Assembly (NCBI RefSeq): GCF_000430805.1
Contig: NZ_AUMS01000004.1
Coordinates: 62,001-126,000 of the forward strand
Direction of reading: 5' to 3'
DNA: 64,000 nucleotides
DNA from: Chitinilyticum aquatile DSM 21506
GTDB taxonomy: Bacteria; Pseudomonadota; Gammaproteobacteria; Burkholderiales; Chitinibacteraceae
This document shows, one piece after another, positions 26,606 through 35,998 of this stretch; the first letter of the stretch is position 1, and each line of letters starts with the position of its first letter. Under the pieces are notes generated by a model, which saw nothing but the letters and a program-made list of their open reading frames with translations, was not told the origin of the DNA and made no database searches. A program made the position numbers and the translations under genes.

Positions 26606-29383
26606 TCAGTGTGCCTCCTCCCAATTCTTACCAGAACCCAACTCGGCGACGAGCGGCACATTCAGCCCGGGAATGTCCGCCATGCACGCCGGGATTCCCT
26701 CGCGGATACGCTCGAGTTCATTCTCCGGCACTTCCAACACCAGCTCGTCGTGCACCTGCATGATGAGCCGGCTGGCGAGCTTCTCGTTCACCAGCCAGTT
26801 CTGCACGGCGATCATCGCCAGCTTGATCAGATCGGCAGCCGTTCCCTGCATTGGCGCATTGATCGCCGCACGCTCGGCGCCGGCGCGGCGCATCGGGTTG
26901 GGCGACTTGATCTCGGGCAGCCACAGCCGCCGGCCGAACACGGTTTCCACATAGCCCTGCTCTCGCGCAGTGTTGCGGGTGTTTTCCATGTATTCGGCCA
27001 CGCCGGGGAAGCGGTGGAAATAGCGCTCGATAAAGGTTTTCGCCGCGTCGCGCGTGATGCCAAGCTGGCTGGCAAGCCCAAACTGGCTCATGCCGTAGAT
27101 CAGGCCGAAATTGATCGTCTTGGCGTAGCGGCGCTGCTCGCTGGTCACTTCATCGACACTGCAGCCGAATACCTCGGCAGCCGTGGCGCGATGCACGTCC
27201 ATGCCCTCGGCAAACGCGCGCATCAGGTTCGCGTCTTCGGACAGATGCGCCATGATGCGCAGCTCGATCTGCGAATAATCCGCCGACACAATCACATGCC
27301 CCGGCGGCGCGATAAAGGCCTCGCGGATGCACCGGCCTTCTGCGGTACGGACCGGGATATTCTGCAGGTTCGGGTCGCTGGAGCTCAGCCGCCCGGTCAC
27401 CGCGACGGTCTGGTTGTAGCTGGTGTGCACGCGGCCAGTAGTCTGGTTGACCATCTGCGGCAGCTTGTCGGTGTAGGTCGATTTCAGCTTGGACAGGGCG
27501 CGGTGTTCCAGCAGCACTTTGGGCAACGGATAGTCTTTCGCCAGCTCTTCCAGCACCTCTTCGTCGGTCGATGGCGCGCCCTTGGGGGTTTTCTTCACCA
27601 CCGGCAGCTTGAGCTGCTCGAAGAAGATTTCGCCGATCTGCTTGGGGCTGGCAAGGTTGAAGGGCTGGCCGGCCAGCGTGTAGGCCTCCTGCTCCAGCTC
27701 GACCAGACGCAGGCCGATTTCGTGGCTCTGGCGGCCCAGCAGCGCTGTATCCAATAGCACGCCGTGGCGCTCCATCGCATAGAGCACGTCGCGGCTGGGC
27801 AACTCGATGTCGCGGTACACATAAGCCAGCCGGTCAGTGATACGCGGCAGCAGGGTATAGGCCAGACGCCGAGTAATATCGGCATCTTCCGCCGCATACT
27901 CTGCCGCCTTTGTCACTTCGACCTCGTCGAAGCCGATGGCCTTCGCGCCCTTGCCGCACACCTCTTCGTACTTGATCGTCGTTTCGCCCAGCTCGCGCTC
28001 GGCCTGATCATCCATATTGTGGCGCAGGTGGCTGGCGAGCACGTAGGACATCAGCAGCGTGTCGTCATGAATGCCAGCCAGCGCGATGCCATGGTTGGCA
28101 AAAATGTGCTGGTCATATTTCAGGTTTTGCCCGACCTTCTTGTGCGCAGCGGATTCCAGCCAGGGTTTGAGCTTCGCCAGTGTGGCATCAAACGGCAACT
28201 GGACGGGACAATCAGGGCCGCGATGTGCCAGCGGCAGATACGCCGCTTCGCCATCCGCCACCGCGAACGACATGCCGACGAGCCGCGCCTGCATGGCATC
28301 CAGGCTGGTCGTTTCGGTATCGAGCGCAACCAGCTCGCAGGCATGCAGTTTTGCAAGCCAGGCATCGAACGTCGCTTCATCCTGGATGGTCACATAATGC
28401 CGCTCGACCGGGGCCGGCAGGCTGGGTGCCTGGGGTGTGGCGGCCGCTTGCGCAGTCACGTCGGCTGCGCTGACATCAGCAAACAGGTCACCACTCGTCA
28501 TGGGCATACCGGCGGGCGTCGCCAGTTTGGCTTCAGCCTCGCGCAGCCAGGTGCGGAAGTTGTAACGCTTGAAGAGATTGAGCAGCATCGGCCAGTCTTC
28601 GCTCAGCGGCGCCAGATCGGCAATGCCAGCGGGCAGCTCGCGCTGCAGATCAACGTCGCACTTGATCGTCACCAGCGTCTTCGCGGTCGGCAGCCATGCC
28701 AGGCTGTCGCGCAAATTCTGCCCGACCACGCCCTTCACGGTGTCGGCCTGCGCCACCAGCGCATCCAGCGTGCCGAATTCACCCAGCCATTTCGCCGCCG
28801 TTTTCGGTCCGCACTTTGGTACGCCGGGAACATTGTCGACCGTATCACCGACCAGCGTGAGGTAATCAACGATCTGGTCGGGCCGCACGCCGAATTTCTC
28901 GAACACTCCAGCTTCGTCGAGCACTTCGCCACTCATGGAGTTTTCGATGCGCACATGCTGGTTGACCAGTTGCGCCATGTCCTTGTCGCCAGTCGACAGG
29001 ATGGTCTCGATGCCCTGTTCGCTGGCCGCACGCGCCAGCGTGCCGATCACGTCGTCGGCCTCGACGCCGTCAACCATCAGGATTTTCAGGCCGAAGGCCG
29101 CCACCGCCTGATGGATGGGCTCGATCTGTACGCGCAGTTCATCCGGCATTGGCGGGCGCTGCGCCTTGTATTCGGGATAGATGTCGTCGCGAAAGGTTTT
29201 GCCTTTGGCATCAAACACGCAGGCGATATAATCGGCCGGCGTGGTTTCACGCAGCTTCTTCAGCATGTTCACGAAACCGAACAGGGCATTGCTCGGCGTG
29301 CCATCCGGCGCCGACAATTCGCGAATCGCATGGAAAGCGCGGTACAGGTAGGACGAGCCATCAATCAGCAACAGGGTGGCCAT
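26606..29383 (-). CDS. polA: DNA polymerase I
   Basis: A 925-residue DNA polymerase I. The 5' nuclease domain at the N-terminus is marked by LLIDGSSYLYRAFHA, VFDAKGKTFRDDIYPEYKAQR and ILSTGDKDMAQLV. The central 3'-5' proofreading domain has its DxE intact in LVALDTETTSLDAM. The polymerase domain shows motif A in VIVSADYSQIELRIMAH, motif B in KTINFGLIYGMSQFGL and motif C in IMQVHDELVLEVPE. The length is normal. It is encoded opposite to DUF2782 and thrB, and upstream of fimV on the same strand. Confidence 0.97.
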   Translation of the reverse strand: MATLLLIDGSSYLYRAFHAIRELSAPDGTPSNALFGFVNMLKKLRETTPADYIACVFDAKGKTFRDDIYPEYKAQRPPMPDELRVQIEPIHQAVAAFGLKILMVDGVEADDVIGTLARAASEQGIETILSTGDKDMAQLVNQHVRIENSMSGEVLDEAGVFEKFGVRPDQIVDYLTLVGDTVDNVPGVPKCGPKTAAKWLGEFGTLDALVAQADTVKGVVGQNLRDSLAWLPTAKTLVTIKCDVDLQRELPAGIADLAPLSEDWPMLLNLFKRYNFRTWLREAEAKLATPAGMPMTSGDLFADVSAADVTAQAAATPQAPSLPAPVERHYVTIQDEATFDAWLAKLHACELVALDTETTSLDAMQARLVGMSFAVADGEAAYLPLAHRGPDCPVQLPFDATLAKLKPWLESAAHKKVGQNLKYDQHIFANHGIALAGIHDDTLLMSYVLASHLRHNMDDQAERELGETTIKYEEVCGKGAKAIGFDEVEVTKAAEYAAEDADITRRLAYTLLPRITDRLAYVYRDIELPSRDVLYAMERHGVLLDTALLGRQSHEIGLRLVELEQEAYTLAGQPFNLASPKQIGEIFFEQLKLPVVKKTPKGAPSTDEEVLEELAKDYPLPKVLLEHRALSKLKSTYTDKLPQMVNQTTGRVHTSYNQTVAVTGRLSSSDPNLQNIPVRTAEGRCIREAFIAPPGHVIVSADYSQIELRIMAHLSEDANLMRAFAEGMDVHRATAAEVFGCSVDEVTSEQRRYAKTINFGLIYGMSQFGLASQLGITRDAAKTFIERYFHRFPGVAEYMENTRNTAREQGYVETVFGRRLWLPEIKSPNPMRRAGAERAAINAPMQGTAADLIKLAMIAVQNWLVNEKLASRLIMQVHDELVLEVPENELERIREGIPACMADIPGLNVPLVAELGSGKNWEEAH

Positions 29384-29538
29384 GCGATAAAACCTCTATA
29401 CTTCGGTGTAAGAAAATTCACTGCGACCAGCGATAAGCGAGTCTGCGAACGCCATATTACCGGCTGAATGCGCACGCAGTCCGTTTTTTGCGGCAGCCAC
29501 GGCGCTGGCAGGCGGCCAGCCCCCATGAGGATACAACC

Positions 29539-29862
29539 ATGAAACTGCATCACCTGAGCCTGCTGCTTGCACTGGCCGCAATGCCGGTACTGGCTGCCGA
29601 CGAAAAACCGGCCGAACCCGTCAACACTGCGCCCGACGAGCCTGCCGCGCAGGAAGCGGAAACCGAAGTGCGCATCGTGAACGAAGACCAGCGCACGCTG
29701 ATCGAATACCGTCTCAAGGGGCGCCTTTACATGGTCAAGGTCACCCCGAAAGTCGGCAAACCCTATTATCTGGTCGATGAAAACGGCGACGGCAAATTCA
29801 GCCGGCGCGAAACCGACGGCCCGCGCCTGAGCGTGCCGCGCTGGACCCTCTTCGAGTGGTAA
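29539..29862 (+). CDS. DUF2782 family protein
   Basis: A 107-residue exported protein with signal LLLALAAMPVLAADE, an acidic linker and the conserved core VRIVNEDQRTLIEYRLKGRLYMVKVTP followed by GKPYYLVDENGDGKF (only fragments are quoted). DUF2782 proteins are found next to polA and thrB in many gamma- and betaproteobacteria, as here; their function is unknown. ATG 29539 gives a proper signal peptide. It is divergent from polA. Confidence 0.9.
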   Translation: MKLHHLSLLLALAAMPVLAADEKPAEPVNTAPDEPAAQEAETEVRIVNEDQRTLIEYRLKGRLYMVKVTPKVGKPYYLVDENGDGKFSRRETDGPRLSVPRWTLFEW

Positions 29863-29902
29863 GCTGAGCGCCTGTCACGCCCCCTATTCACCTGGAAGTC
29901 GC

Positions 29903-30841
29903 ATGTCCGTTTTTACCACCGTTTCCGAAGCCGATCTGCAGCCCTTTCTGAAGCGCTATGCGCTGGGAACGCTCGTCGAACTCAAAGGCATTGCTGCCGG
30001 CGTCACCAACACCAATTACTTTGTCACCACCACGCATGGCCGCTATGTGCTGACGCTGTTCGAAACGCTGATGGCGGACGAGCTGGACTACTACGTGAAG
30101 CTGATGGCGCATCTGGCGCACCATGGCATCGCGGTCGCCGCGCCGATTGCCAATTTCGACGACCAGTACGTGGATGAACTCAATGGCCGCCCGACCCTGC
30201 TGGTGAACTGCCTGCCGGGCGTCGTGGTCGACCATCCCAACGCCGGACAATGCGGCGAGGTCGGCGAAATGCTGGCGCAGATGCATCTGGCCGCAAACAG
30301 CTACAGCGGCCACATGGACAATCCGCGCGGACCGCACTGGTGGACGCATACCGCCGCCGAAGTGTACGGCTTCATGCCTGCAGAGGAAGCCGCGCAACTG
30401 CACGACGAAGTGCTGTTCCAGGCTGAATGGTCGCGCAATGCATTGCCGCGCGGCGTGATTCACGCTGACCTGTTCCGCGACAATGTGCTGATGAACGGCG
30501 ACCACGTTGGCGGCTTCATCGATTTTTACTACGCCTGCAACGACACGCTGCTCTACGACGTTGCCATCACGCTTAACGACTGGTGCGTAACCGGCAACGG
30601 TGACATCGACCCCGAGCGTGCCCGTGCCTTTCTTGCGGCCTACCAGTCGGTGCGGCCGCTGACCGACAGCGAGCGCACCGCCTGGCCGGCGATGCTGCGC
30701 GCCGCAGCATTGCGCTTCTGGGTATCCCGCCTGTTCGACTTCCACAAGCCGGCCAGCGGTGAAATGACGTTTGCCAAGGACCCGGGCCATTTCCAGCGCG
30801 TACTGCTGTGCCACCGCCAGCGCACCGACTTCTGGCTATAA
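29903..30841 (+). CDS. thrB: Homoserine kinase, choline-kinase-like type
   Basis: A 312-residue homoserine kinase of the aminoglycoside-phosphotransferase fold (the ThrB of Pseudomonas and betaproteobacteria). It phosphorylates homoserine on the way to threonine. It shows the nucleotide-binding start LVELKGIAAGVTNTNYFV, the catalytic loop GVIHADLFRDNVLMNGD and the metal-binding GGFIDFYYAC. The location after polA and DUF2782 is the usual one. A repeat copy directly follows the stop. Confidence 0.93.
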   Translation: MSVFTTVSEADLQPFLKRYALGTLVELKGIAAGVTNTNYFVTTTHGRYVLTLFETLMADELDYYVKLMAHLAHHGIAVAAPIANFDDQYVDELNGRPTLLVNCLPGVVVDHPNAGQCGEVGEMLAQMHLAANSYSGHMDNPRGPHWWTHTAAEVYGFMPAEEAAQLHDEVLFQAEWSRNALPRGVIHADLFRDNVLMNGDHVGGFIDFYYACNDTLLYDVAITLNDWCVTGNGDIDPERARAFLAAYQSVRPLTDSERTAWPAMLRAAALRFWVSRLFDFHKPASGEMTFAKDPGHFQRVLLCHRQRTDFWL

Positions 30842-30889
30842 GGGTATAACTCCGAAGCCTTTCATAAATAACGGCCTTACGGGTATACC
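30842..30889. repeat. Dispersed palindromic element, copy 7
   Basis: GGGTATAACTCCGAAGCC faces GGCCTTACGGGTATACC around an AT-rich centre, with a few mismatches. It begins right after the thrB stop codon. Confidence 0.75.
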
Positions 30890-30904
30890 GCTATTGGTAT
30901 ACCC
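30881..30904. other. Perfect palindrome GGGTATACC/GGTATACCC overlapping the repeat
   Basis: GGGTATACC (30881-30889) and GGTATACCC (30896-30904) are perfectly complementary with six bases between. The palindrome extends copy 7 and lies 20 bp before the next start, where an operator or terminator could act. Confidence 0.55.
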
Positions 30905-30924
30905 GTATTTGATTGGGCAATACC

Positions 30925-32316
30925 ATGTCTGCTGAATTTCTTGCCGCGCTTGCCACCCTGACCGATGCCGCCGGCATCCTCATGGGTGACGCCATGGCCG
31001 GCTACCTGCTGGACCAGCGCCGCCGCTATCAGGGCAGTGCGCTGGCGGTCGCCCGCCCGCGCGACACAACTGAAGTCGCTGCGATGCTGGCCCTGTGCCA
31101 TCGTCATGGTGTTCCTGTCGTGCCGCAGGGTGGCAATACCAGCCTGTGTGGCGGCGCAACGCCCGACAGCAGCGGCACGGCGCTGGTCATCAGCCTCGAG
31201 CGCTACAACGCCATCGAGCAGATCGACGCGGAAAACAACACCATCACTGTCGCTGCCGGAGCGACGCTGGCCAGCGTACAGAAGGCCGCACGCGATGCGG
31301 ATCGCCTGTTTCCCGCCGACTGGGCGGCCGCCGCCAGCTGCCAGATCGGCGGCGCGCTGGCGACGAACGCCGGTGGCATCAACGTGCTGCGCTACGGCAA
31401 TATGCGCAACCTGACTCTGGGGCTGGAAGTGGTGCTGGCCGACGGCACCATCTGGAACGGCCTGCGCGGACTCAGAAAGGACAACACCGGTTACGACCTC
31501 AAGCAGCTCTTCATCGGTTCGGAAGGCACGCTGGGCATCATCACGCGGGCCGTGCTGCGGTTGTATCCGGCGCCGACTGCACACGCCACCGCGCTGGTGA
31601 ACATCGCCAGCCCGCAAGCCGCGCTCGAGCTGCTGCACGGGCTGCAGGGCAGTGTCGGCGACCGCATTACCTCGTTCGAATTGATTTCCGCACCGTGCAT
31701 GGCATTGCTTGCCAAGCATTTTCCGTCACTGCCGCAACCCTTCCAGCCGATTCCGGACTGGCTAGTGCTGGTCGAACTGGCCGATGGCGGCGACAGCGAA
31801 ACCTTGAACGACCGGCTGGCCGAAGCACTTTTTGCGGCCGGTTGCGAAGACGCCTTGCTGGCGCAACATGGCGCCCAATCCAGGGCATTCTGGGATTTGC
31901 GCGAATCGATTCCCGAAGCCCAGCGCCTCGAAGGCGTCAGCATCAAGCATGACATCAGCGTGCCGCTCTCGGCCATTCCCGGCTTTATCGACGAATGCGG
32001 GCAGAGCCTGCTGGCTGCCTACCCTGCCGCACAGATCATTGCCTTTGGCCATCTGGGTGACGGCAACCTGCACTACAACATCTTCCTGCCTGACCACAGC
32101 GCAGCTGTCTATGCTGAAGAAAGTACGGTCAACGAACTGGTCTACAGCGCCGTGGCCGCACGTCAGGGCAGCTTCAGCGCCGAACATGGCATTGGCCAGT
32201 TGAAGCGGCGCTTGCTCGCGACTTACCGCAGCCCCGTCGAGCTGGCGATGATGCGGCAGATCAAAACCGCACTGGATCCGCAGAATTTACTGAATCCTTG
32301 CAAGTTTCTGCCATGA
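30925..32316 (+). CDS. FAD-binding 2-hydroxyacid dehydrogenase (GlcD/D2HGDH-like)
   Basis: A 463-residue VAO-type flavoprotein. The N-terminal FAD domain is marked by VVPQGGNTSLCGGATP, the glycine-rich LATNAGGINVLRYGNM and GLRKDNTGYDLKQLFIGSEGTLG (quoted in part). The C-terminal domain has the metal-binding histidines in FGHLGDGNLHYNIF and the EHGIGQLKR signature. These match D-2-hydroxyglutarate dehydrogenase and the glycolate oxidase GlcD subunit; the exact substrate cannot be told from sequence. No GlcE or GlcF partner is nearby, which favours a single-subunit D-2-hydroxyacid dehydrogenase. Confidence 0.9.
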   Translation: MSAEFLAALATLTDAAGILMGDAMAGYLLDQRRRYQGSALAVARPRDTTEVAAMLALCHRHGVPVVPQGGNTSLCGGATPDSSGTALVISLERYNAIEQIDAENNTITVAAGATLASVQKAARDADRLFPADWAAAASCQIGGALATNAGGINVLRYGNMRNLTLGLEVVLADGTIWNGLRGLRKDNTGYDLKQLFIGSEGTLGIITRAVLRLYPAPTAHATALVNIASPQAALELLHGLQGSVGDRITSFELISAPCMALLAKHFPSLPQPFQPIPDWLVLVELADGGDSETLNDRLAEALFAAGCEDALLAQHGAQSRAFWDLRESIPEAQRLEGVSIKHDISVPLSAIPGFIDECGQSLLAAYPAAQIIAFGHLGDGNLHYNIFLPDHSAAVYAEESTVNELVYSAVAARQGSFSAEHGIGQLKRRLLATYRSPVELAMMRQIKTALDPQNLLNPCKFLP

Positions 32317-32389
32317 ACCGGCTTATCCCTGATTGCTGACAGGCAGGCACTCACGGTAAGCTAACAGCACTCTTCTTTCAGGCACACGG

Positions 32390-34564
32390 ATGACCACCAC
32401 CGCTTCGTTCCGCGCGCAAACCTTTGACTGGCATGTCGGCGAGCATCAGGCCCATTTCGACCCGTTGCTCGATAGCCTGGTTGAAATCACCCGTCTGAAT
32501 GGTGACCCCTGGACCCGTGAAGCACTGGCAGCCGGCCTGCCACTGGAAGACAAGCGTCTTACTCCGTCGCTGCTGCCCAGGGCTGCCGCGCGGGCAGGCC
32601 TTACCGCCCGTGTACTGCGCCGTGAACTCCATCTGCTCGACGAACGCCTACTGCCGGCCATTCTGCTGCTCAACGACCAGAATGCCTGCGTGTTGCTTGG
32701 CCGCACGACGGATGGCAAATACCAGCTCCGCTTTACCGAAGCCGCCGAATCCGTTGTCGAACTGAGCGCAGAAGAGCTGGCCGAGCGCTACTCGGGCATC
32801 GTGGCCTATGTCCGCCCGCGTTTCCGCTTCGACCTGCGCACACCGGAGCTCGGCAAGATCCGCGCACGGCACTGGTTCTGGAGCGTGGTCTTCGACAACT
32901 GGCGGCTGTACCGCGATTCGCTGCTGGCCGCCTTCATGATCAATCTGTTCGCGCTGGCCATCCCGCTGTTTTCGATGAATGTGTATGACCGCGTCGTTCC
33001 CAACCATGCCTTCGATACGCTCTGGGTACTGGCCATCGGCGCGCTGCTGCTGCTGGGCTTTGATTTCGTGCTGCGTACCGCACGCGGCTACATTCTCGAT
33101 GTAGCGTCGAAACGCATCGACATCACGCTCTCGACGCTCATCATGGAGCGCGTACTGGGCCTGCGCATGGAAGCGCGTCCAGCGTCGGTCGGCTCCTTTT
33201 CCGCCAATCTGCGCGCTTTCGAATCCATCCGCGATTTCATTGCATCCGCCACGATTTCCACGCTGGTCGATCTGCCCTTCGTGCTGATATTCCTGCTGGT
33301 ACTGGTCTGGATTTCGCCCTGGCTGGTGCTGCCGCCACTGGTCGGCATGTTGCTGATCGTGGTGTTCTCGCTACTGGCGCAAGCCAAGATGCAGAACATG
33401 GTCGAAGAGACCCAGCGCGCCACTGCGCAGCGCAATGCAACGCTAGTCGAAAGCCTGACCGGCATCGAAACAATCAAAACAGCCACCGCAGAAGGCGAAT
33501 TCCAGCGCCGCTGGGAGCGCGCAACCCTCTTCCTCGCCCAGAAGGGCGGACAGCTGAAACTGCTGTCGAGCACCACGGTCAATTTTTCGCAGATGATCAG
33601 CCAGCTGGTCTATGTCGTCATGATCATCACCGGTGTCTACCTGATGGCGCTGGGCCAGATGTCGATGGGCGGCATCATCGCCGCATCCATGCTGTCCGGA
33701 CGTGCCATGGCGCCGCTGGGCCAGATTGCCGGCATCCTGATGCAATACCAGAATGCCCGCTCCTCGCTTACCGCCATCGAATCACACATGGAGATGCCGA
33801 TCGAACGGCCTGCCGACAGCAGCTTCCTGCATCGTGCCGTATTCCGTGGCGACATCGAATTCCGCGATGTGCACTTCAGCTATCCGGGCCGCGAAGACGC
33901 TGCGCTGCGCGGAGTATCCTTCCGCGTCAAGGCCGGCGAGAAAGTGGCACTGATCGGCCGCATCGGCTCGGGAAAAACCACCATCGAGAAGCTGGTGCTG
34001 GGGCTGTACCATCCCCTGCAGGGGGCGGTACTGATCGACGGCATCGACACCCGCCAGATCGATCCGGCCGAGCTGCGCCGTGCCATCGGTTTCGTGCCGC
34101 AGGAACCGATTCTTTTCTATGGCTCGCTCAAGCAGAACATCGCCATGGGAGCCCCCTTCGCCAGTGACAGCACTATCGTGGCCGCAGCCGAACTCGCCGG
34201 TGTCGACGAGTTTGCGAATGCCCATCCGCGCGGCTACGACATGCCGATCAGCGAACGCGGCGAATCGCTCTCGGGCGGCCAGCGCCAGGCGGTCACGATT
34301 GCGCGGGCCGTGCTCAACGATCCCCCCATCCTGCTGCTGGACGAGCCTTCCAGCTCGATGGACCACCAGAGCGAAGAACGCCTGAAAGGCCGTCTACGCC
34401 AGTACATTGCCGGCAAGAGCGTGCTGCTGGTTACGCACCGCACCTCGCTGCTCGAGCTGGTTGACCGCCTGATCGTGATCGACAGTGGCCAGGTTGTCGC
34501 AGACGGGCCGAAAGCACAAGTTGTCGAAGCCCTGCAACAGGGCCGAGTAGGGCGGGCCAGCTGA
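32390..34564 (+). CDS. Type I secretion ABC transporter, LapB-like
   Basis: A 724-residue ABC exporter. An N-terminal C39-like domain (about 1-140) lacks the catalytic cysteine of C39 peptidases, so it is a docking domain as in HlyB/LapB. The TM domain (about 165-450) contains PLFSMNVYDRVVPNHAFDTL, and the ATPase has Walker A GRIGSGKTT (about 524-532), signature LSGGQRQ and Walker B ILLLDEPSSSMD. LapB-type pumps export RTX adhesins or toxins without a cleavable signal. No RTX cargo is in the window, nor TolC. The HlyD partner overlaps its stop by one base. Confidence 0.92.
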   Translation: MTTTASFRAQTFDWHVGEHQAHFDPLLDSLVEITRLNGDPWTREALAAGLPLEDKRLTPSLLPRAAARAGLTARVLRRELHLLDERLLPAILLLNDQNACVLLGRTTDGKYQLRFTEAAESVVELSAEELAERYSGIVAYVRPRFRFDLRTPELGKIRARHWFWSVVFDNWRLYRDSLLAAFMINLFALAIPLFSMNVYDRVVPNHAFDTLWVLAIGALLLLGFDFVLRTARGYILDVASKRIDITLSTLIMERVLGLRMEARPASVGSFSANLRAFESIRDFIASATISTLVDLPFVLIFLLVLVWISPWLVLPPLVGMLLIVVFSLLAQAKMQNMVEETQRATAQRNATLVESLTGIETIKTATAEGEFQRRWERATLFLAQKGGQLKLLSSTTVNFSQMISQLVYVVMIITGVYLMALGQMSMGGIIAASMLSGRAMAPLGQIAGILMQYQNARSSLTAIESHMEMPIERPADSSFLHRAVFRGDIEFRDVHFSYPGREDAALRGVSFRVKAGEKVALIGRIGSGKTTIEKLVLGLYHPLQGAVLIDGIDTRQIDPAELRRAIGFVPQEPILFYGSLKQNIAMGAPFASDSTIVAAAELAGVDEFANAHPRGYDMPISERGESLSGGQRQAVTIARAVLNDPPILLLDEPSSSMDHQSEERLKGRLRQYIAGKSVLLVTHRTSLLELVDRLIVIDSGQVVADGPKAQVVEALQQGRVGRAS

Positions 34565-35985
34565 TGGAAATCAAGATCAAACGCAACACCCGCTTCTCCC
34601 GTCTGTGGAACCGCCTCGTCGAGAAAAGCAGCGCCTGGTTTGACCGCTATCTGCTGCTGCGCGACGAAAAGAATCCGCAGCACGAGACGGATTTCATCAC
34701 CGATGCCGACTGGGTGATCGCCGAGCAGAATCCGCGGGGCGCACGCATTCTGGTGCGCTGTTCACTGCTTGCCATTCTGGTACTGATTGTCTGGGCTGCG
34801 TTTGCCCAGCTCGATGAGGTCACCAAGGGCGAAGGCAAGGTCATCCCGTCGCGCCAGCTGCAGGTCGTGCAAAGCCTAGATGGCGGCATCGTGCAGGAAA
34901 TCAAGGTACGCGAAGGTGAGGCAGTGGAGAAAGGCCAGTTGCTGCTGAAAATCGACCCGACCCGCTTCGAATCATCGCTGAAGGAAAACCGTGCGCAGTA
35001 CTACTCGCTGCAGGCAAAGGCCGCGCGGCTGGATGCCATTTCATCGGGCAAGCCCTTCGTTCTGCCGGAAGATGTGAAGAACGACGCACCCGACATTGCC
35101 ATGCAGGAAGAATCACTCTACCAGTCCAAGATGGCCGAACTGGATGCCATGGTTGGCGTTGCGCGCCAGCAGGCGGCGCAGCGCAGCCAGGAAATGAATG
35201 AAGTCCGCGCCCGCCGTGACCAGGCAGCCCAAAGCTACGACCTGACGCAGCGCGAACTGGAAGCGACAAAACCGCTGCTGAAAAGCGGCGCGGTTTCCGA
35301 AGTGGAAATCCTGCGGCTGGAACGCGATCTGGCGCGTTTTCGTGGCGAACGTGATTCTGCCGCTGCCCAGCTGCCACGCATTCAGTCCGCGATTGGTGAA
35401 TTTACCCGCAAGGTGCAGGAAGTCGAACTGACCTTCCGCAATCAGGCCAGGTCAGAACTGGCTGAAACGATGAGCAAGCTCAACAGCATCTCAGAGGGCA
35501 GCGTTGCACTGGCCGACCGGGTCAAGCAATCTGAAATCCGCGCGCCGATGAAGGGCGTGGTCAAGCAGCTGCACGCCAATACCGTGGGTGGTGTTGTGCA
35601 GCCCGGCAAGGACATCGTCGAAATCGTCCCGGCCGATGACAGCCTGCTACTGGAAGCCAAGGTCGTTCCGAAGGATATTGCCTTCCTGCGCCCCGGCCAG
35701 AAGGCGCTGGTGAAATTCACTGCCTATGATTTTGCCGTCTATGGCGGGCTGGATGCCGAAGTGGTACAGATCGGTGCCGATACCATCACCGACGAGAAGG
35801 GCAATGCCTTCTATCTCGTGCAGGTAAAAACCAACAAGGGCTTTCTCGAAAAGGACGGCAAGATGCTGCCGATCAAACCCGGCATGGTCGCCGAGGTCGA
35901 TATCCTGACCGGGAAAAAGAGCATTCTGGCCTATCTGCTGAAACCGGTGCTGCGCGCAAAATCCAGCGCACTGACCGAACGGTGA
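34564..35985 (+). CDS. HlyD-family periplasmic adaptor (LapC-like)
   Basis: A 473-residue membrane-fusion protein of type I secretion. It has a cytosolic start, one TM near residues 62-80 (CSLLAILVLIVWAAFAQL), the lipoyl-like half motif SLDGGIVQEIKVREGEAVEKGQ (quoted in part), a long coiled coil (about 110-290) and the second half-motif IRAPMKGVVKQLH. The C-terminal beta-barrel has PGMVAEVDILTGKKSILAYLL. The ATG overlaps the stop of the ABC gene (TGATGG), so the two are co-translated. It should bridge the inner-membrane pump to an outer TolC-like channel. Confidence 0.93.
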   Translation: MEIKIKRNTRFSRLWNRLVEKSSAWFDRYLLLRDEKNPQHETDFITDADWVIAEQNPRGARILVRCSLLAILVLIVWAAFAQLDEVTKGEGKVIPSRQLQVVQSLDGGIVQEIKVREGEAVEKGQLLLKIDPTRFESSLKENRAQYYSLQAKAARLDAISSGKPFVLPEDVKNDAPDIAMQEESLYQSKMAELDAMVGVARQQAAQRSQEMNEVRARRDQAAQSYDLTQRELEATKPLLKSGAVSEVEILRLERDLARFRGERDSAAAQLPRIQSAIGEFTRKVQEVELTFRNQARSELAETMSKLNSISEGSVALADRVKQSEIRAPMKGVVKQLHANTVGGVVQPGKDIVEIVPADDSLLLEAKVVPKDIAFLRPGQKALVKFTAYDFAVYGGLDAEVVQIGADTITDEKGNAFYLVQVKTNKGFLEKDGKMLPIKPGMVAEVDILTGKKSILAYLLKPVLRAKSSALTER

Positions 35986-35998
35986 CCTGCAAAATACA

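Noticed and set aside
27764-29467. A 567-codon plus-strand frame
   Set aside because: Antisense to polA, which shows all expected motifs.
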